A stretch of 64,000 nt of DNA from Bacteroidota bacterium (GCA_035506275.1 DATJPT010000003.1:1-64000); one strand, 5' to 3'. Numbered from the stretch's first letter, positions 52,215-61,700 are shown. Numbers and translations: made by a program. The notes: generated from the sequence alone by a model not told the origin.

Positions 52215-52421
52215 ATGAGCCGCTTCAGCGAACTAGTAGAGCTGGTGCAGAGTTTTGAAAAGGACTTCATAAAATTCTACGACAAAGGCAATAAATCGGC
52301 TGGCACTCGTGTTCGAAAATCAATGAACGAACTGAAACGAAAGGCGCAGGAGATCCGGAAGGAAGTGCAGGAAGTCAAAGCGCAGGCAAAAGAAGAAGCT
52401 CCGAACACGCCCGCCGTATAG
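52215..52421 (+). CDS. Histone H1-like (Hc1-type) DNA-binding protein
   Basis: 68 residues, Lys/Glu/Arg-rich and helical: MSRFSELVELVQSFEKDFIKFYDKGNKSAGTRVRKSMNELKRKAQEIRKEV. This is the N-terminal pattern of the Hc1 family, which condenses chlamydial DNA, without the long Lys/Ala tail. It probably helps shape the nucleoid. It follows GAGGAGG-type spacing (TTGAGGAGGTATCA) and is ended by a terminator. Downstream of the deoxyhypusine synthase-like gene by 55 bases. Confidence 0.88.
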   Translation: MSRFSELVELVQSFEKDFIKFYDKGNKSAGTRVRKSMNELKRKAQEIRKEVQEVKAQAKEEAPNTPAV

Positions 52422-52438
52422 TTTGGTCATACCTGGTG

Positions 52439-52473
52439 TAAAGCCGACGGGACCTTTTCCGCCGGCTTTTTTA
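52439..52473 (+). terminator. Terminator after the H1-like gene
   Basis: Stem built from AAAGCCGACGG and CCGCCGGCTTT around an ACCTTTT-containing loop, ending in a T-run, 18 bases after the H1-like stop codon. Confidence 0.85.
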
Positions 52474-52546
52474 TTTCCCCCGTTTTGCCGTTGGCACCCG
52501 TCTTCTGTATATTTCCCGGGAACATCTCTTCACTTTGCCCGTCTAA

Positions 52547-53173
52547 ATGAGTGAATCCAATAACATACCGCGGATGGTTAACCAGGCAGTTATTCGCACG
52601 AGCGATACATCGTTGGACCAGATGAGCGACGACGTTCTTATCACCCTCTTTCAGGGGGGTGAGGAGGATGTATTCCGCATCCTCGTGGAGCGGTATGCCC
52701 AGAGGGTGAGAAACCTCATTTTTTCCATTTTCAACGAAAGTTCTCTGGTTGACGACATCGCCCAAGAAGTGTTCATCCGGGTCTACGAAGCGCTCCCCAA
52801 ATTCAGGTTCGAGTCTTCGTTCTATACATGGCTTTATCGGATCACCGTCAACAAAAGCCGGGACGAGCTGAGGAAACGGAAAGCGAGAAGATTTTTTTCT
52901 CTGCATGCGATGCTGGATTCATCGAATGCGGAGCTTCAATCGAAGATACGTGTTCTCCCCGACGACGATTCGACGAAGGAACTTGTCAACAAAGGGTTGC
53001 AGGAACTCCCCGAAAAATTCCGCATCCCGATCGTCCTAAAAGACATCGACGGCTTATCGTATGAGGAGATGGCGGAAATACTTCAATGCGAGGTCGGCAC
53101 GGTGAAATCGCGGCTGTCGAGGGCGAGGGCCATGCTGCGCAAAATTCTGGCGCCAATGCTCGACGCGTCATGA
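52547..53173 (+). CDS. ECF-type RNA polymerase sigma factor
   Basis: 208 residues. Region 2 (about 38-110) reads YAQRVRNLIFSIFNESSLVDDIAQEVFIRVYEALPKFRFESSFYTWLYRITVNKSRDELRK, and region 4 (about 140-200) has LQELPEKFRIPIVLKDIDGLSYEEMAEILQCEVGTVKSRLSRARAMLRK. The SigE/RpoE-like group is the closest by pattern. The downstream gene is its likely anti-sigma factor (22-base gap). The start at 52547 lacks a clear ribosome site, and an ATG at 52574 is possible. Confidence 0.93.
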   Translation: MSESNNIPRMVNQAVIRTSDTSLDQMSDDVLITLFQGGEEDVFRILVERYAQRVRNLIFSIFNESSLVDDIAQEVFIRVYEALPKFRFESSFYTWLYRITVNKSRDELRKRKARRFFSLHAMLDSSNAELQSKIRVLPDDDSTKELVNKGLQELPEKFRIPIVLKDIDGLSYEEMAEILQCEVGTVKSRLSRARAMLRKILAPMLDAS

Positions 53174-53195
53174 CGGTTACGGAAGGAACGCCACT

Positions 53196-54635
53196 ATGAA
53201 ATCACTTTCTACAAACGAGTTGCAACGAATGATGTCTCTTTATCTCGACGACGCTCTTGATGAAGAGGACAAAATTCGGTTCGAAAATTATCTGGCAGAG
53301 AACCCTGACGTTGCCGCGGAGCTGCGGGCATGGAAAAAGCAGCAACAGCTCCTGAGGTCCAATCAGGGCATTCGGCCGAACGAGTGGTTCTGGCAAAAGC
53401 TCTCGGTTCGTCTCGGACAACGGGAGAAGAAGGCGGAAAATATTTTTCCGTTCTCAAAGAAATATGTTCCGCTCGCAGCGGCGCTGACAGTTCTTGTCGC
53501 CCTGCTCGGCGGAATCGCGGTCTTTCAGCAGCGAGCGCTTTTGACGAGCTTTTTTTCCGAAAAGCAGCAACAGGTGCAGCAGATCTATGAAGGGAGTGTT
53601 TTGCCGGGAAAGCTTCTGCCGCTCTTCACGAACCTGAACAAAGACCAGGTGCTTCAGTTTGCGCTGTTCGGTACGCTTCCGGTCGATGCGCAGGCCAAGA
53701 CGGCGCTCCGCGTGGACGAGAGCAAGGAGAAGGGGACGCGCATTGAATTCGCCAGCGACGAGACGGAACATTATCCTCAGCTCACTGTTAAAAAGTTTTG
53801 CGACGAGATCGGCGCGACGTCCGATGAGCATAGATCAGTTGACTCCATTCTTTCGGAAGCGCGCGACAAAATTCAAGCGTCGGTCTTCTTAGGAGAGAAT
53901 AGGTCGCTGGCTGTCCATGCCGACCTTCCGATGATGAATCGTACGATGATGTCGAACATCGCCGCAAGCCTGGATCAGCCGCAGCGGATGAAATTCAAGA
54001 AGTTCCTTGCAGTGTCGGGATCGCCGTACACTTTCGTGATTCCGCCGTCGCTTCCCGGTCATGCGCCGGCGCCGGCGCGGCGGATGCCTCCTCATCCGGG
54101 CATGGAACAATTCGTCCTGATCACTCCGGACAGCTGCACCATAGCGCACCTGAAGATCGACCTTCAACAAGTTATGCGCTCGCAGGATTTATCGGTGCAG
54201 GAAGTTCGGACGATGAACGAGCGGGCACATGCGCTCATACGGGAATTTGCCCAGCATGCCCGCCGGCCGATAGCGCCGAATTCACCGCTCTCCGTATTTT
54301 CCGGTTCGAATTATCTGAGTATCAAGGTGGAAGAGAATGCGCTGGAAGCGCCGCCGGGTGAGATGCCATTTGAGGTTGTTGCGCGCGCGCCGAGGGCTCT
54401 TCAATTTCAGTACGAGATGCATCAAACGCCCGGGATGCCGAAATTTTTCAATGGCGATTCCGAAGCATCGGACCGTTTCTTCCAGAACACTCCGCCTCCG
54501 GGTGTTTGGAACGAAGGCGCTCCACAAAGCCGCAATATCGACCTTGATTCCGTGATCAGCGCGCCGAGGGACAGGAAATCGCGGCCGCATTCGGATCAAA
54601 GCAAAAAACGATACAAGAGTCCGTTCGAGCTGTAA
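53196..54635 (+). CDS. Membrane anti-sigma factor without zinc motif
   Basis: 479 residues. N-terminal cytoplasmic anti-sigma-like helices (about 1-60, LQRMMSLYLDDALDEEDKIRFENYLAENPDVAAELRAWKKQQQLLR) that lack the HxxxCxxC zinc ligands. One membrane helix at about 90-110 (VPLAAALTVLVALLGGIAVFQ). A long extracytoplasmic region follows, Pro-rich in the second half with no family I recognise. Directly follows the ECF sigma gene and probably sequesters it, releasing it after an envelope signal. Role inferred from context. Confidence 0.8.
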   Translation: MKSLSTNELQRMMSLYLDDALDEEDKIRFENYLAENPDVAAELRAWKKQQQLLRSNQGIRPNEWFWQKLSVRLGQREKKAENIFPFSKKYVPLAAALTVLVALLGGIAVFQQRALLTSFFSEKQQQVQQIYEGSVLPGKLLPLFTNLNKDQVLQFALFGTLPVDAQAKTALRVDESKEKGTRIEFASDETEHYPQLTVKKFCDEIGATSDEHRSVDSILSEARDKIQASVFLGENRSLAVHADLPMMNRTMMSNIAASLDQPQRMKFKKFLAVSGSPYTFVIPPSLPGHAPAPARRMPPHPGMEQFVLITPDSCTIAHLKIDLQQVMRSQDLSVQEVRTMNERAHALIREFAQHARRPIAPNSPLSVFSGSNYLSIKVEENALEAPPGEMPFEVVARAPRALQFQYEMHQTPGMPKFFNGDSEASDRFFQNTPPPGVWNEGAPQSRNIDLDSVISAPRDRKSRPHSDQSKKRYKSPFEL

Positions 54636-54687
54636 ATTCTTAGAGGGATTTCAGAGTGGGGGCAGAAAAGGGAAGGGCCGGCAAGAA

Positions 54688-54723
54688 AAAACCCGTCACG
54701 AGAGTTTCGTGACGGGTTTTTTT
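54688..54723. terminator. Bidirectional terminator between the anti-sigma gene and rpsU
   Basis: Perfect 11-base stem ACCCGTCACGA/TCGTGACGGGT (54691-54701 and 54707-54717), 5-base loop, A-run on the left and T-run on the right. It can end transcription of both convergent genes. Confidence 0.92.
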
Positions 54724-54724
54724 G

Positions 54725-54922
54725 TCACATCTTTTCTTCAGCATCCGCGCGCTGCGAGCGCCGAATGGCCTTCACTTTCTTCATGCGCTTCTTGACAGAA
54801 GGCTTTGTGAAGAACGTGCGCTTTTTAAATTCCTTCAACACGCCCGACCGCTCATATTTTTTCTTGAATCGCTTTAAAGCACGGTCGATCGGTTCATTCT
54901 CATTCACGACGATACCGACCAA
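54725..54922 (-). CDS. rpsU: 30S ribosomal protein S21
   Basis: 65 residues from a TTG start at 54922, giving VGIVVNENEPIDRALKRFKKKYERSGVLKEFKKRTFFTKPSVKKRMKKV, the standard S21 sequence pattern. A GGAGG lies 9 bases upstream. A second TTG six bases earlier is too close to the Shine-Dalgarno. S21 joins the 30S subunit near the mRNA 3' anti-SD helix. Confidence 0.95.
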   Translation of the reverse strand: MVGIVVNENEPIDRALKRFKKKYERSGVLKEFKKRTFFTKPSVKKRMKKVKAIRRSQRADAEEKM

Positions 54923-54967
54923 AAACAATCACCTCCTCAAGTTTGCAAATTGTTACACGGTCTCAAT

Positions 54968-55339
54968 TTATTCCGCCGGCAGATTCTCCACCAACCGGCG
55001 TGATCCTAACTTCTCGAAGGTCACAAGAATAGCCCGTCCGCCGCTCGACGTTTTTTCCTTCCCGGTGACCTTTCCCATATCATCCCAATCGGAATGATAA
55101 ATCAATTCTCCGACGGTGTAGCTTCGTTCGGGCGAATAGCTGATGCACTCTTCTTTGCTGAATTTTATGACATTGCTTTCGGCGGGGCTTTTGGAGGTGT
55201 CGATCATCGTGCTGTGATGGCACCTCGTGCACCGATACCAAACTTTGTTACCTTCACCTTCCATGGTGCCCACGATCGCCATCTTGGCTTCTCTATTACA
55301 GGAAACACAAAAGTGCAAAACGTACTTTGTTTTACTCAT
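54968..55339 (-). CDS. Zinc-ribbon protein of unknown function
   Basis: 123 residues from the ATG at 55339 (AAGGGAG upstream). An N-terminal zinc ribbon with CVSCNREAKMAIVGTMEGEGNKVWYRCTRCHHSTM (two CxxC pairs, about 12-48). The C-terminal half is a small beta-rich domain YTVGELIYHSDWDDMGKVTGKEKTSSGGRAILVTFEKLGSRRLVENL that resembles a CarD/KOW-like barrel by pattern, but I cannot name the family. A nucleic-acid or RNA-polymerase contact role is plausible inference. Upstream of rpsU on the same strand, 45 bases away. Confidence 0.7.
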   Translation of the reverse strand: MSKTKYVLHFCVSCNREAKMAIVGTMEGEGNKVWYRCTRCHHSTMIDTSKSPAESNVIKFSKEECISYSPERSYTVGELIYHSDWDDMGKVTGKEKTSSGGRAILVTFEKLGSRRLVENLPAE

Positions 55340-55345
55340 GAGCAA

Positions 55346-55702
55346 AACTCCCTTCGCCTTCGTCTAGCATTTAGATCAGTTGAAAAACGTCACGATGAAA
55401 AATTGGCAGGTAGAGCAACCTCGAAGAGTTATGGTCATCTGCAATTCGTTCTTAAAATTAAGCAATCGATGCCTCGAAGTCAAGCGGATTTTTGGGGGGA
55501 GATGGGGGGTGTGCTCTAGTTTACGTGAATTTGGAAGCAGTTCCGTTCGAATCACGGTGTTGTGTGCTTGTTTCCAGCCCGCATTTTCATTAGTTTCAAA
55601 CGTCCTTGTGGTCGTTGGGCATGCTGCTGGGAATGAAAATATGTCAGATTTTGCGATGAAATTTGAAGCCAACGGGATTGTCGAAAAAAACGTCATTGAG
55701 TA
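55346..55702. other. Intergenic region without a supported gene
   Basis: About 360 bases before the ATP-grasp gene. It contains short open frames on both strands (for example 55380-55703 plus, which is Cys/Val-rich with no motif), none with a good ribosome site or recognisable protein. A tRNA-like GTTCGAATC string near 55550 does not close into an arm. Nothing else seen. Confidence 0.55.
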
Positions 55703-56836
55703 ATGCAAAGGATATCGGTCCTCGTTTTTGGAAATAGTTTGCGGGGAAGAATTACCTCCTGCCTTGCAGAAGACCCGTCGGTTGACGTCCATCTTTTTAG
55801 CGATACACTGGAGGACCCGGGACGCTTTAGCCGATGCTGCCGCTCGTTCAGTGTTTTCCGGCGTCCGTTACCCGATGAAGAATTGATGGCAGATTTGCGT
55901 TCGATCGTGCGACAAAAGAGATGCGATGTAATTCTGCCGGTCAACAACGCCGACGTTAGATTTATTGCCGCCCATTTCAAAGACCTTTTGCCTCATGTAT
56001 TGGTCTGCTTTCATCCCGAGCCCAAGGTGTTTGAAATGGTCAATGATAAGTGGCTTCTTCACAATTTTTTGAAGGAGCAGCAGCTTCCATCTCCCAAGAC
56101 GGTCCTGGTTGACACCGGCGGCAGTTACATGAAGTATATATCCGAGATCACATTTCCGGTTATTTTGAAAATGCGCAGGGGAGACAATGCACTGAACATG
56201 AAGTCGTATCAAGACTTTGCAACAATTTCTGCGGCTCGAGAGATGCTCCGAGAGCTTGCAGGGGAAGCGATCATGCAGCAATACGTTCCTGGCTCCGATA
56301 TCGATTGCAGTTTTCTTGCCAGGGACGGAGCGATTCTTTATCATTCGATGCAAACAACGGCCGTGACGAGGAGAGATCCATTTAAAACCGACAGAGTAGT
56401 AAAGTTCCTGGATGACGCAATGACTTTACAGACCGTCGGCAAGCTGGTGAAGGACCTGAAGTTCAGCGGCATTGCGCACCTGGACATGAGGATCGAAAGG
56501 GGTACCGGTGCAAGGATGGTTGTCGACTTTAACGCCCGGTATTGGGGAAGCGTTTGCGGCTCCGCTGCCGCCGGAATTAATTTTCCGCTCCTAGCATGTT
56601 ACACAGCATTGGGACGTCCGGTTGCTCTTCCGGCAATGATTCCTATCCACTATATCTGGCCGGCAGAAACGGTCCTCCGCGGTGTGAGGCGTTTTTTCTT
56701 CAGGCGCGTTGAAAAATTCCCGTACTCCCGTTCGGCGCTCCGGTTTTATCTCAAGGATCCGCTCGTTTACATCGCTTTGTTGATGAGCCGTCTCAAGAAG
56801 CCGAAGTCTCTCATCAAAATGTTCTATCCGCGATGA
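55703..56836 (+). CDS. ATP-grasp domain protein
   Basis: 377 residues. The N-terminal pre-ATP-grasp region (about 1-105) includes CDVILPVNNADVRFIAAHF and is followed by the grasp core: FPVILKMRRGDNALNM (Lys for ATP), EAIMQQYVPGSDIDCSFLAR, and HLDMRIERGTGARMVVDFNARYWGSVCGSAAAG with the metal-binding Asp/Asn residues, then a hydrophobic C-terminal tail. These enzymes ligate a carboxylate to an amine or thiol. No cognate substrate gene is next to it, so the product is unknown. Confidence 0.83.
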   Translation: MQRISVLVFGNSLRGRITSCLAEDPSVDVHLFSDTLEDPGRFSRCCRSFSVFRRPLPDEELMADLRSIVRQKRCDVILPVNNADVRFIAAHFKDLLPHVLVCFHPEPKVFEMVNDKWLLHNFLKEQQLPSPKTVLVDTGGSYMKYISEITFPVILKMRRGDNALNMKSYQDFATISAAREMLRELAGEAIMQQYVPGSDIDCSFLARDGAILYHSMQTTAVTRRDPFKTDRVVKFLDDAMTLQTVGKLVKDLKFSGIAHLDMRIERGTGARMVVDFNARYWGSVCGSAAAGINFPLLACYTALGRPVALPAMIPIHYIWPAETVLRGVRRFFFRRVEKFPYSRSALRFYLKDPLVYIALLMSRLKKPKSLIKMFYPR

Positions 56837-56900
56837 TTGGGATGCGGGCCATTCTTGATATTCGAATCAATTAGTGGTAAATTATTTTCACAATAATCTT

Positions 56901-56974
56901 GGGCCCTTAGCTCAGTTGGTTAGAGCAGCTGACTCATAATCAGCGGGTCGCAGGTTCAAGTCCTGCAGGGCCCA
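56901..56974 (+). tRNA. tRNA with CAU anticodon (tRNA-Ile2 favoured, or tRNA-Met)
   Basis: A 74-base cloverleaf: acceptor GGGCCCT/AGGGCCC with discriminator A, D-arm TTAGCTCAGTTGGTTAGAGC, anticodon stem GCTGA/TCAGC enclosing loop CTCATAA (anticodon CAT at 56935-56937), and a T-arm with GGTTCAAGTCC. The acceptor pairs C4-G69 and C5-G68 are identity elements recognised by TilS in tRNA-Ile2, and the body closely resembles E. coli Ile2. CCA is not encoded. An elongator Met identity cannot be excluded by eye. Confidence 0.9.
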
Positions 56975-57177
56975 CTTTGGGATTCTCCCCGACTCTCCCC
57001 GCTAACGGCCGATATCCGGCCATACCATAATATTGTTTCGTCGCACTGTAAGGAATAGGGGATCACATGTAGTGACAAAAACTCTTAGATCGTCGAGTGG
57101 AACATCTCTAGCACTTGAACTTGACGAAATGTTTTGTCAACCCGACAATGGCCGACGTACCTGCGCAAAGATATTGT

Positions 57178-57933
57178 ATGACGGAAAACGAAAAGGATAT
57201 TGAGCTGCTTCACAAAAACCCCAATGCTCTTGTTTTGAAATATCAAGAGACGGTGAGGATCATCGTGAAGAAGTTTATACTGTCCGGAATCATCTCGCGT
57301 GCAGACTTTGAAGATGCCGTTCAGGAAGCCCTTTCAGAAGTTTTGACGAAAATTCCAACGATGCAGAAGCAGTACAACGGAATGTCTCTCTTCAAGACCT
57401 ATTTTTCCGTTATTGTTCGCAATAGCTGCATGAGGGAGTTTGCGAAAGCTAGAAGAAAAAATATCGTGCATCAGGCGGAAATTCCCGACGATGGTAAGAC
57501 CGATACTGTAGATAAGAAGATTTCTCTCGAAGAGGAGATCCGTCGATTCAAGACAGTTCTTACTCTTTACTACAAACAGCGCCCCAAGTTGTTACTGTGC
57601 TTGAAGCTTCACTATAGGATTCCATTGAACGCCGAAGATATTCGCCGATGGTATCCGGATTGCAGCTCTTCGGACCACGCCAAGCTCATAGAGAATTTCG
57701 GATCCAATTTCGATGCGAAAGACTACGCGGAAATTTTTAGGATCATCACGCCGATCATGAACAGGCGCGAAAACAAAAATAATTCGCCCGATGCCGTAAG
57801 GAAATGGATCGATTCGAAGATTGATGAGATCATTGATCTCATGAATGGAGTTTGCAAGAGAAGTAATTACGACGACGAAACATTAAAAACGCTCGTCGAT
57901 GACTTCTTTTCTCCATTTTTGCTTGATGAATGA
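57178..57933 (+). CDS. Sigma-70-like factor of the CHAT-associated type
   Basis: 251 residues from the ATG at 57178; starts at 57148 (ATG) and 57115 (TTG) are also open. Sigma region 2 is clear (about 15-95): YQETVRIIVKKFILSGIISRADFEDAVQEALSEVLTKI, then LFKTYFSVIVRNSCMREFAKARRK. The C-terminal half (about 115-250) is not a standard region 4, but has the LLLCLKLHYRIPLNAEDIRRWYP and NRRENKNNSPDAVRKWIDSKI segments, possibly a diverged DNA-binding module. Its stop overlaps the next gene's ATG (ATGA), so the pair is translated together. Confidence 0.8.
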   Translation: MTENEKDIELLHKNPNALVLKYQETVRIIVKKFILSGIISRADFEDAVQEALSEVLTKIPTMQKQYNGMSLFKTYFSVIVRNSCMREFAKARRKNIVHQAEIPDDGKTDTVDKKISLEEEIRRFKTVLTLYYKQRPKLLLCLKLHYRIPLNAEDIRRWYPDCSSSDHAKLIENFGSNFDAKDYAEIFRIITPIMNRRENKNNSPDAVRKWIDSKIDEIIDLMNGVCKRSNYDDETLKTLVDDFFSPFLLDE

Positions 57934-58733
57934 TATATATAGTACAAGCGCCATTGGTTGAGAACATCCCAGGAATAGAGATGACGGGGAAGAAGTACCT
58001 TTTTGACAGCCGGTCCCATTTAAGTGAGGAAGCCCTTGCGATGTATGTCGATGCGCTGGAGGCAGGGGAAGTTTATTCGTTGCCAGGTGGGATTCTCGAG
58101 CATGTAGAAGAATGCAAAGAATGCAAGCTGGACATTGTTGAGGTGGCATGGCTTGCGGGACCGGCCGCCGTCACTCCTGTAAGCCCGCAACTAAGGATAG
58201 TCAAAAAGGGCGCGGCAGTTGGTTTCCGCTTCTCAATAATCTATCGGATTGCCGCAGTGGTTCTGATCGGAGCCGGTGTCGGAATACTAGCAAATCATTT
58301 TGTATCGACAAAGAGTGAAAACGCCTTGCCGACAGATCTGGGGGCAGTTGAACGCGCTCATGCGCCTGAAGTACCCAAAAATTCGCCGGAGCGTAACGGA
58401 GGACCTGAAGAACATAAGAACCTTGCCGACAGTTTCTCGCCGTCACCGAATCTCGATAATCTTGTGAATGCATCCCTTCGGTCGGAATCGCCGCTTGTGC
58501 TATCACCCGCAAACAATGCAATCGTCGGCAGGGAAATCCTCTTTAAATGGAGGATTGTTCCCCCTGGATCAACGAGGCTGACAATCGTTTCAAATAGCGA
58601 AAGGGTTTTGAGAATTATCACGCTGCAGAGGTCGGCCTATCGTCTATCGCATAACTTCCCACCGGGACTATACTATTGGAAACTTGAACGTCGGGGGGAA
58701 TTACAGCATGTCGGCAAATTTATCGTCCGGTGA
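57930..58733 (+). CDS. Membrane-anchored zinc-finger anti-sigma factor
   Basis: 267 residues, translationally coupled to the sigma-like gene. The cytoplasmic N-terminus includes LSEEALAMYVDAL and the zinc motif HVEECKECK (HxxxCxxC, about 55-63). One membrane helix lies at about 104-120 (IAAVVLIGAGVGILANHF). The extracytoplasmic part has a Pro/Ser linker and a small beta-sandwich-like domain (about 188-267, PLVLSPANNAIVGREILFKWRIVPPGSTRLTIVS) of unknown ligand. It would hold the sigma factor at the membrane until proteolysed. Confidence 0.78.
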   Translation: MIYIVQAPLVENIPGIEMTGKKYLFDSRSHLSEEALAMYVDALEAGEVYSLPGGILEHVEECKECKLDIVEVAWLAGPAAVTPVSPQLRIVKKGAAVGFRFSIIYRIAAVVLIGAGVGILANHFVSTKSENALPTDLGAVERAHAPEVPKNSPERNGGPEEHKNLADSFSPSPNLDNLVNASLRSESPLVLSPANNAIVGREILFKWRIVPPGSTRLTIVSNSERVLRIITLQRSAYRLSHNFPPGLYYWKLERRGELQHVGKFIVR

Positions 58734-58738
58734 TGCGT

Positions 58739-61700
58739 CTAATCTCCAACGAGGATAAACCCACTCCACTTTGTCGGAAAGGCCGTTGTTCTGTCCGCGA
58801 TCAATCGGAGCTTTGATTTTCTTAATGCCGAAGTGAACGTTTCTCCATCGAGCACATGATTATAAAAATCTCTCATGAGCTTGTTGGTCGGTCTGTCGTA
58901 GACCTTCCACAAAGAGAAGATGACGTTGCGCGCCCCCGAATAAAAAAATCCGCGCGTCATTGCCATCATTCCCTCCCCCTTAACTAATTTTCCGAGTCCG
59001 CTCTCGCAACTGCTCAGGACGACCAGGTCCGCTTTTAAGTTCAAATTATACGTCTCGCTTGCGTATAGTACCCCGTCTTCGATCGCCGGTGTTCGTTGTG
59101 TTTGTGAGAAGAGAAGCATGGAAAGTTGGGGATGCTCTTCATTGATATAGCCATGCGTCGCGATATGAATGCACGAATACTTGCCGACGTTCGATTTGAA
59201 ATTCTCCTCGGTGGCGCCGTTGTACAGGAAGCTCAATCCAAGCAGTCCTGTTTTTTGAAAATCCTGAGCAACAGCGGAGACCTCCTGGGCCGAATATTTA
59301 AGCTCGTTGAATTTTTTGCCGTCGACGGTGATGGACCGATAGGCCGATTTGTCTTTTTCGAATTCTCGTAAAGTATTGGATGAAAACACCCCGTTACTGT
59401 CGCTGTCCCGGAACACGGGGGCAAAACCGACGAAACTCTGCTGTCCGACCGTCAGCGCTTTTTGTCTGATATGATTTACGTAGAACGAAGACGAATACGA
59501 ATAGGAAATCTCGTAATTATTGAGGAGGTAGTGTATTTTTGTAAAATCAATTGATCCTTTTGCATTAGCGTATGAATTGGCGATGAGCGCTTCAAAAGGG
59601 ATGTAATACAAAACGCCGTCCGGAATAATGATCAACCGTTTCTTCCCGACAATAGCCTTTTTGATCGGTTGAATGAGAGAATTGTACAACTTGGAGCCGT
59701 TTTGAACGTACGCAAGCTCTTCAACCGTTTTTATCGAACGGTAAAAGCTTGATACGAGACTGTTGAAAGCTGGCGGGAGGGCGATGGAAAATAGTTTGCA
59801 TGAAGTCTTTGTGATTACAAAGACCGCAAGATCCTTCTGTGTGAGACAATATTCAACAATTGCGGTTTGATCGTCGATCGCGTTTTGTGTTTCGTCAATT
59901 GATACGATATGGTTCTCATACTTCAGATCATAATATTTAGGATAATTATTTTCAAGAAACCTATACAGGTTTTCTTCTTCATTATTGCAAGCAAAGCATT
60001 GGTCTTGCAGGAACATGATTTTTGCCGTGTCAATAGACCCCCTTTTTTCCTCCTCCTTCTGAAGTTGAGTCGTGTTAAAGGCGAGCCTGACTTTCAAAGA
60101 TCTTTCTGCCTGGATAATTGAGTCGGGAACACCGGCAAATCGCTTTGCTTCGGAATCTAACAGGCCATCCAATAAAACGTTGGCCTTGCTGTTCTCAGCA
60201 AAATGAAAAGCAGATTCTTTCAATGTCCGCTCTTTTGTCAAACCAGACAATGTGAGGCACAGCCGGATTGCGTTTTGATACATTAAATAGCTCTGTTCTT
60301 GAAGAAAGAGCTTCGAGTTCTCCGTCGCGATTGTTTTCCTCATAGCATCCAGAAGACCGGAAATGTATTCATAGGTTGCAAGGGCCGAGCGGAGATCGCG
60401 GGCGTCGTGAGATTTTTGCTTATAGAGTTGTTCAAAAGCCAAAGATTTCGATGTGAGGATTCCAATAAGATCTCTACTGTTTGGAAATGTGATTATTGAT
60501 GGGTTGGCGTATACGGAGGAGTCAGTGAATCCAGGTACGAGTATGCTCAAGGATTGCTGATAATATCTAAGTGCAGTAGAAGGTTGTTTCAGGGATTCGT
60601 AGACATCACCGATTCCTTTTAGTACTGCGGCTTTATTGGGTCGATTCGGCTCCGGCAATTTATTGTGGAGGTACAAGGCCCTATTGTAATAAGCCAGGGC
60701 TTGTCCAAAATTCCTTGTTGCTGAAAATACCGAACCAATTTCCGAATAGAGGTTCGCGATGTCGTTCCGGTCATTCGAGTCCTTAAGTTGAGAACGCAGC
60801 TTAAGAGCTTTATTGAAATTTCTCAGCGAAAGAGAATATTGATGCCGTTTCTTGTAGATATTGGCCAGAATTTCGTACGTATAGGCAAGTTCCGGATGAT
60901 TTTTGCCGGATACCCTTTGGTGAATGGACAATGCTTTTTTAGAAAATGCCAACGCATGATCTAGGTCGTTTTTTTCCGCATATGCATGGCTCAATTGCCG
61001 GAGATCGATGGCAATGAATAAGTGGTTATCGCCAACATATTGCTTGTTCAATGAAATTGCCTTTTCATAGTAATCGATAGCCTTCTCTAAATCTCCCTCC
61101 GCTTCAGAAATTAGACCAAGCCTCGAGTAGCAGGATGCCAAAAACAAATTGTCGCAGCCAAAGAGCTTTCTGTAAATCTTGATAGCTGCATTGAGAAAAT
61201 TAGCGGAACGTTCGATGTCTCCCTTTTCATAATAAGTCGATCCGAGATACACGTCGCAATCAGCAAGAATGGACATATATTTTCTTTCTCCACAGTTTAC
61301 GATGTCATACGCTTGTAAAAAATAATCAAGAGCTGCATCAAAATTGCTTTGGAGAAAAAGCGCATATCCCATTCCCAACAAAGTAAGGCAACGATTAAAA
61401 TTGTCGCTGCTATCGTTTAATCTATAGATGCTCAATGCCTTAGAAAAGAGATCGAGAGCACTGTTGAAATCACCTTTTCTGATACTTGCGCTTCCGAGCA
61501 GATAATCACTGTCCGCTATGCGACGATCGCGGGAATCCAATCTTTTTTCACGTATTCTTTTTCCATCTTCAATATTGTGAACCGCTAATTCTAATTCGTC
61601 TTTATAAATATTTAATAAACCGAGTAAGCTAAGCGTAGAAGCATTCTCAATATTATCGCTCCCCAAATTACGCATACTTACACTTTGCGCAAGGCGTAAC

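Noticed and set aside
55535-55565. Possible tRNA T-arm (GTTCGAATC)
   Set aside because: The flanks do not form the five-base stem, and no D-arm, anticodon arm or acceptor can be built around it.
55380-55703. 107-codon open frame
   Set aside because: No recognisable features and no ribosome site; overlaps an equally unconvincing minus-strand frame.
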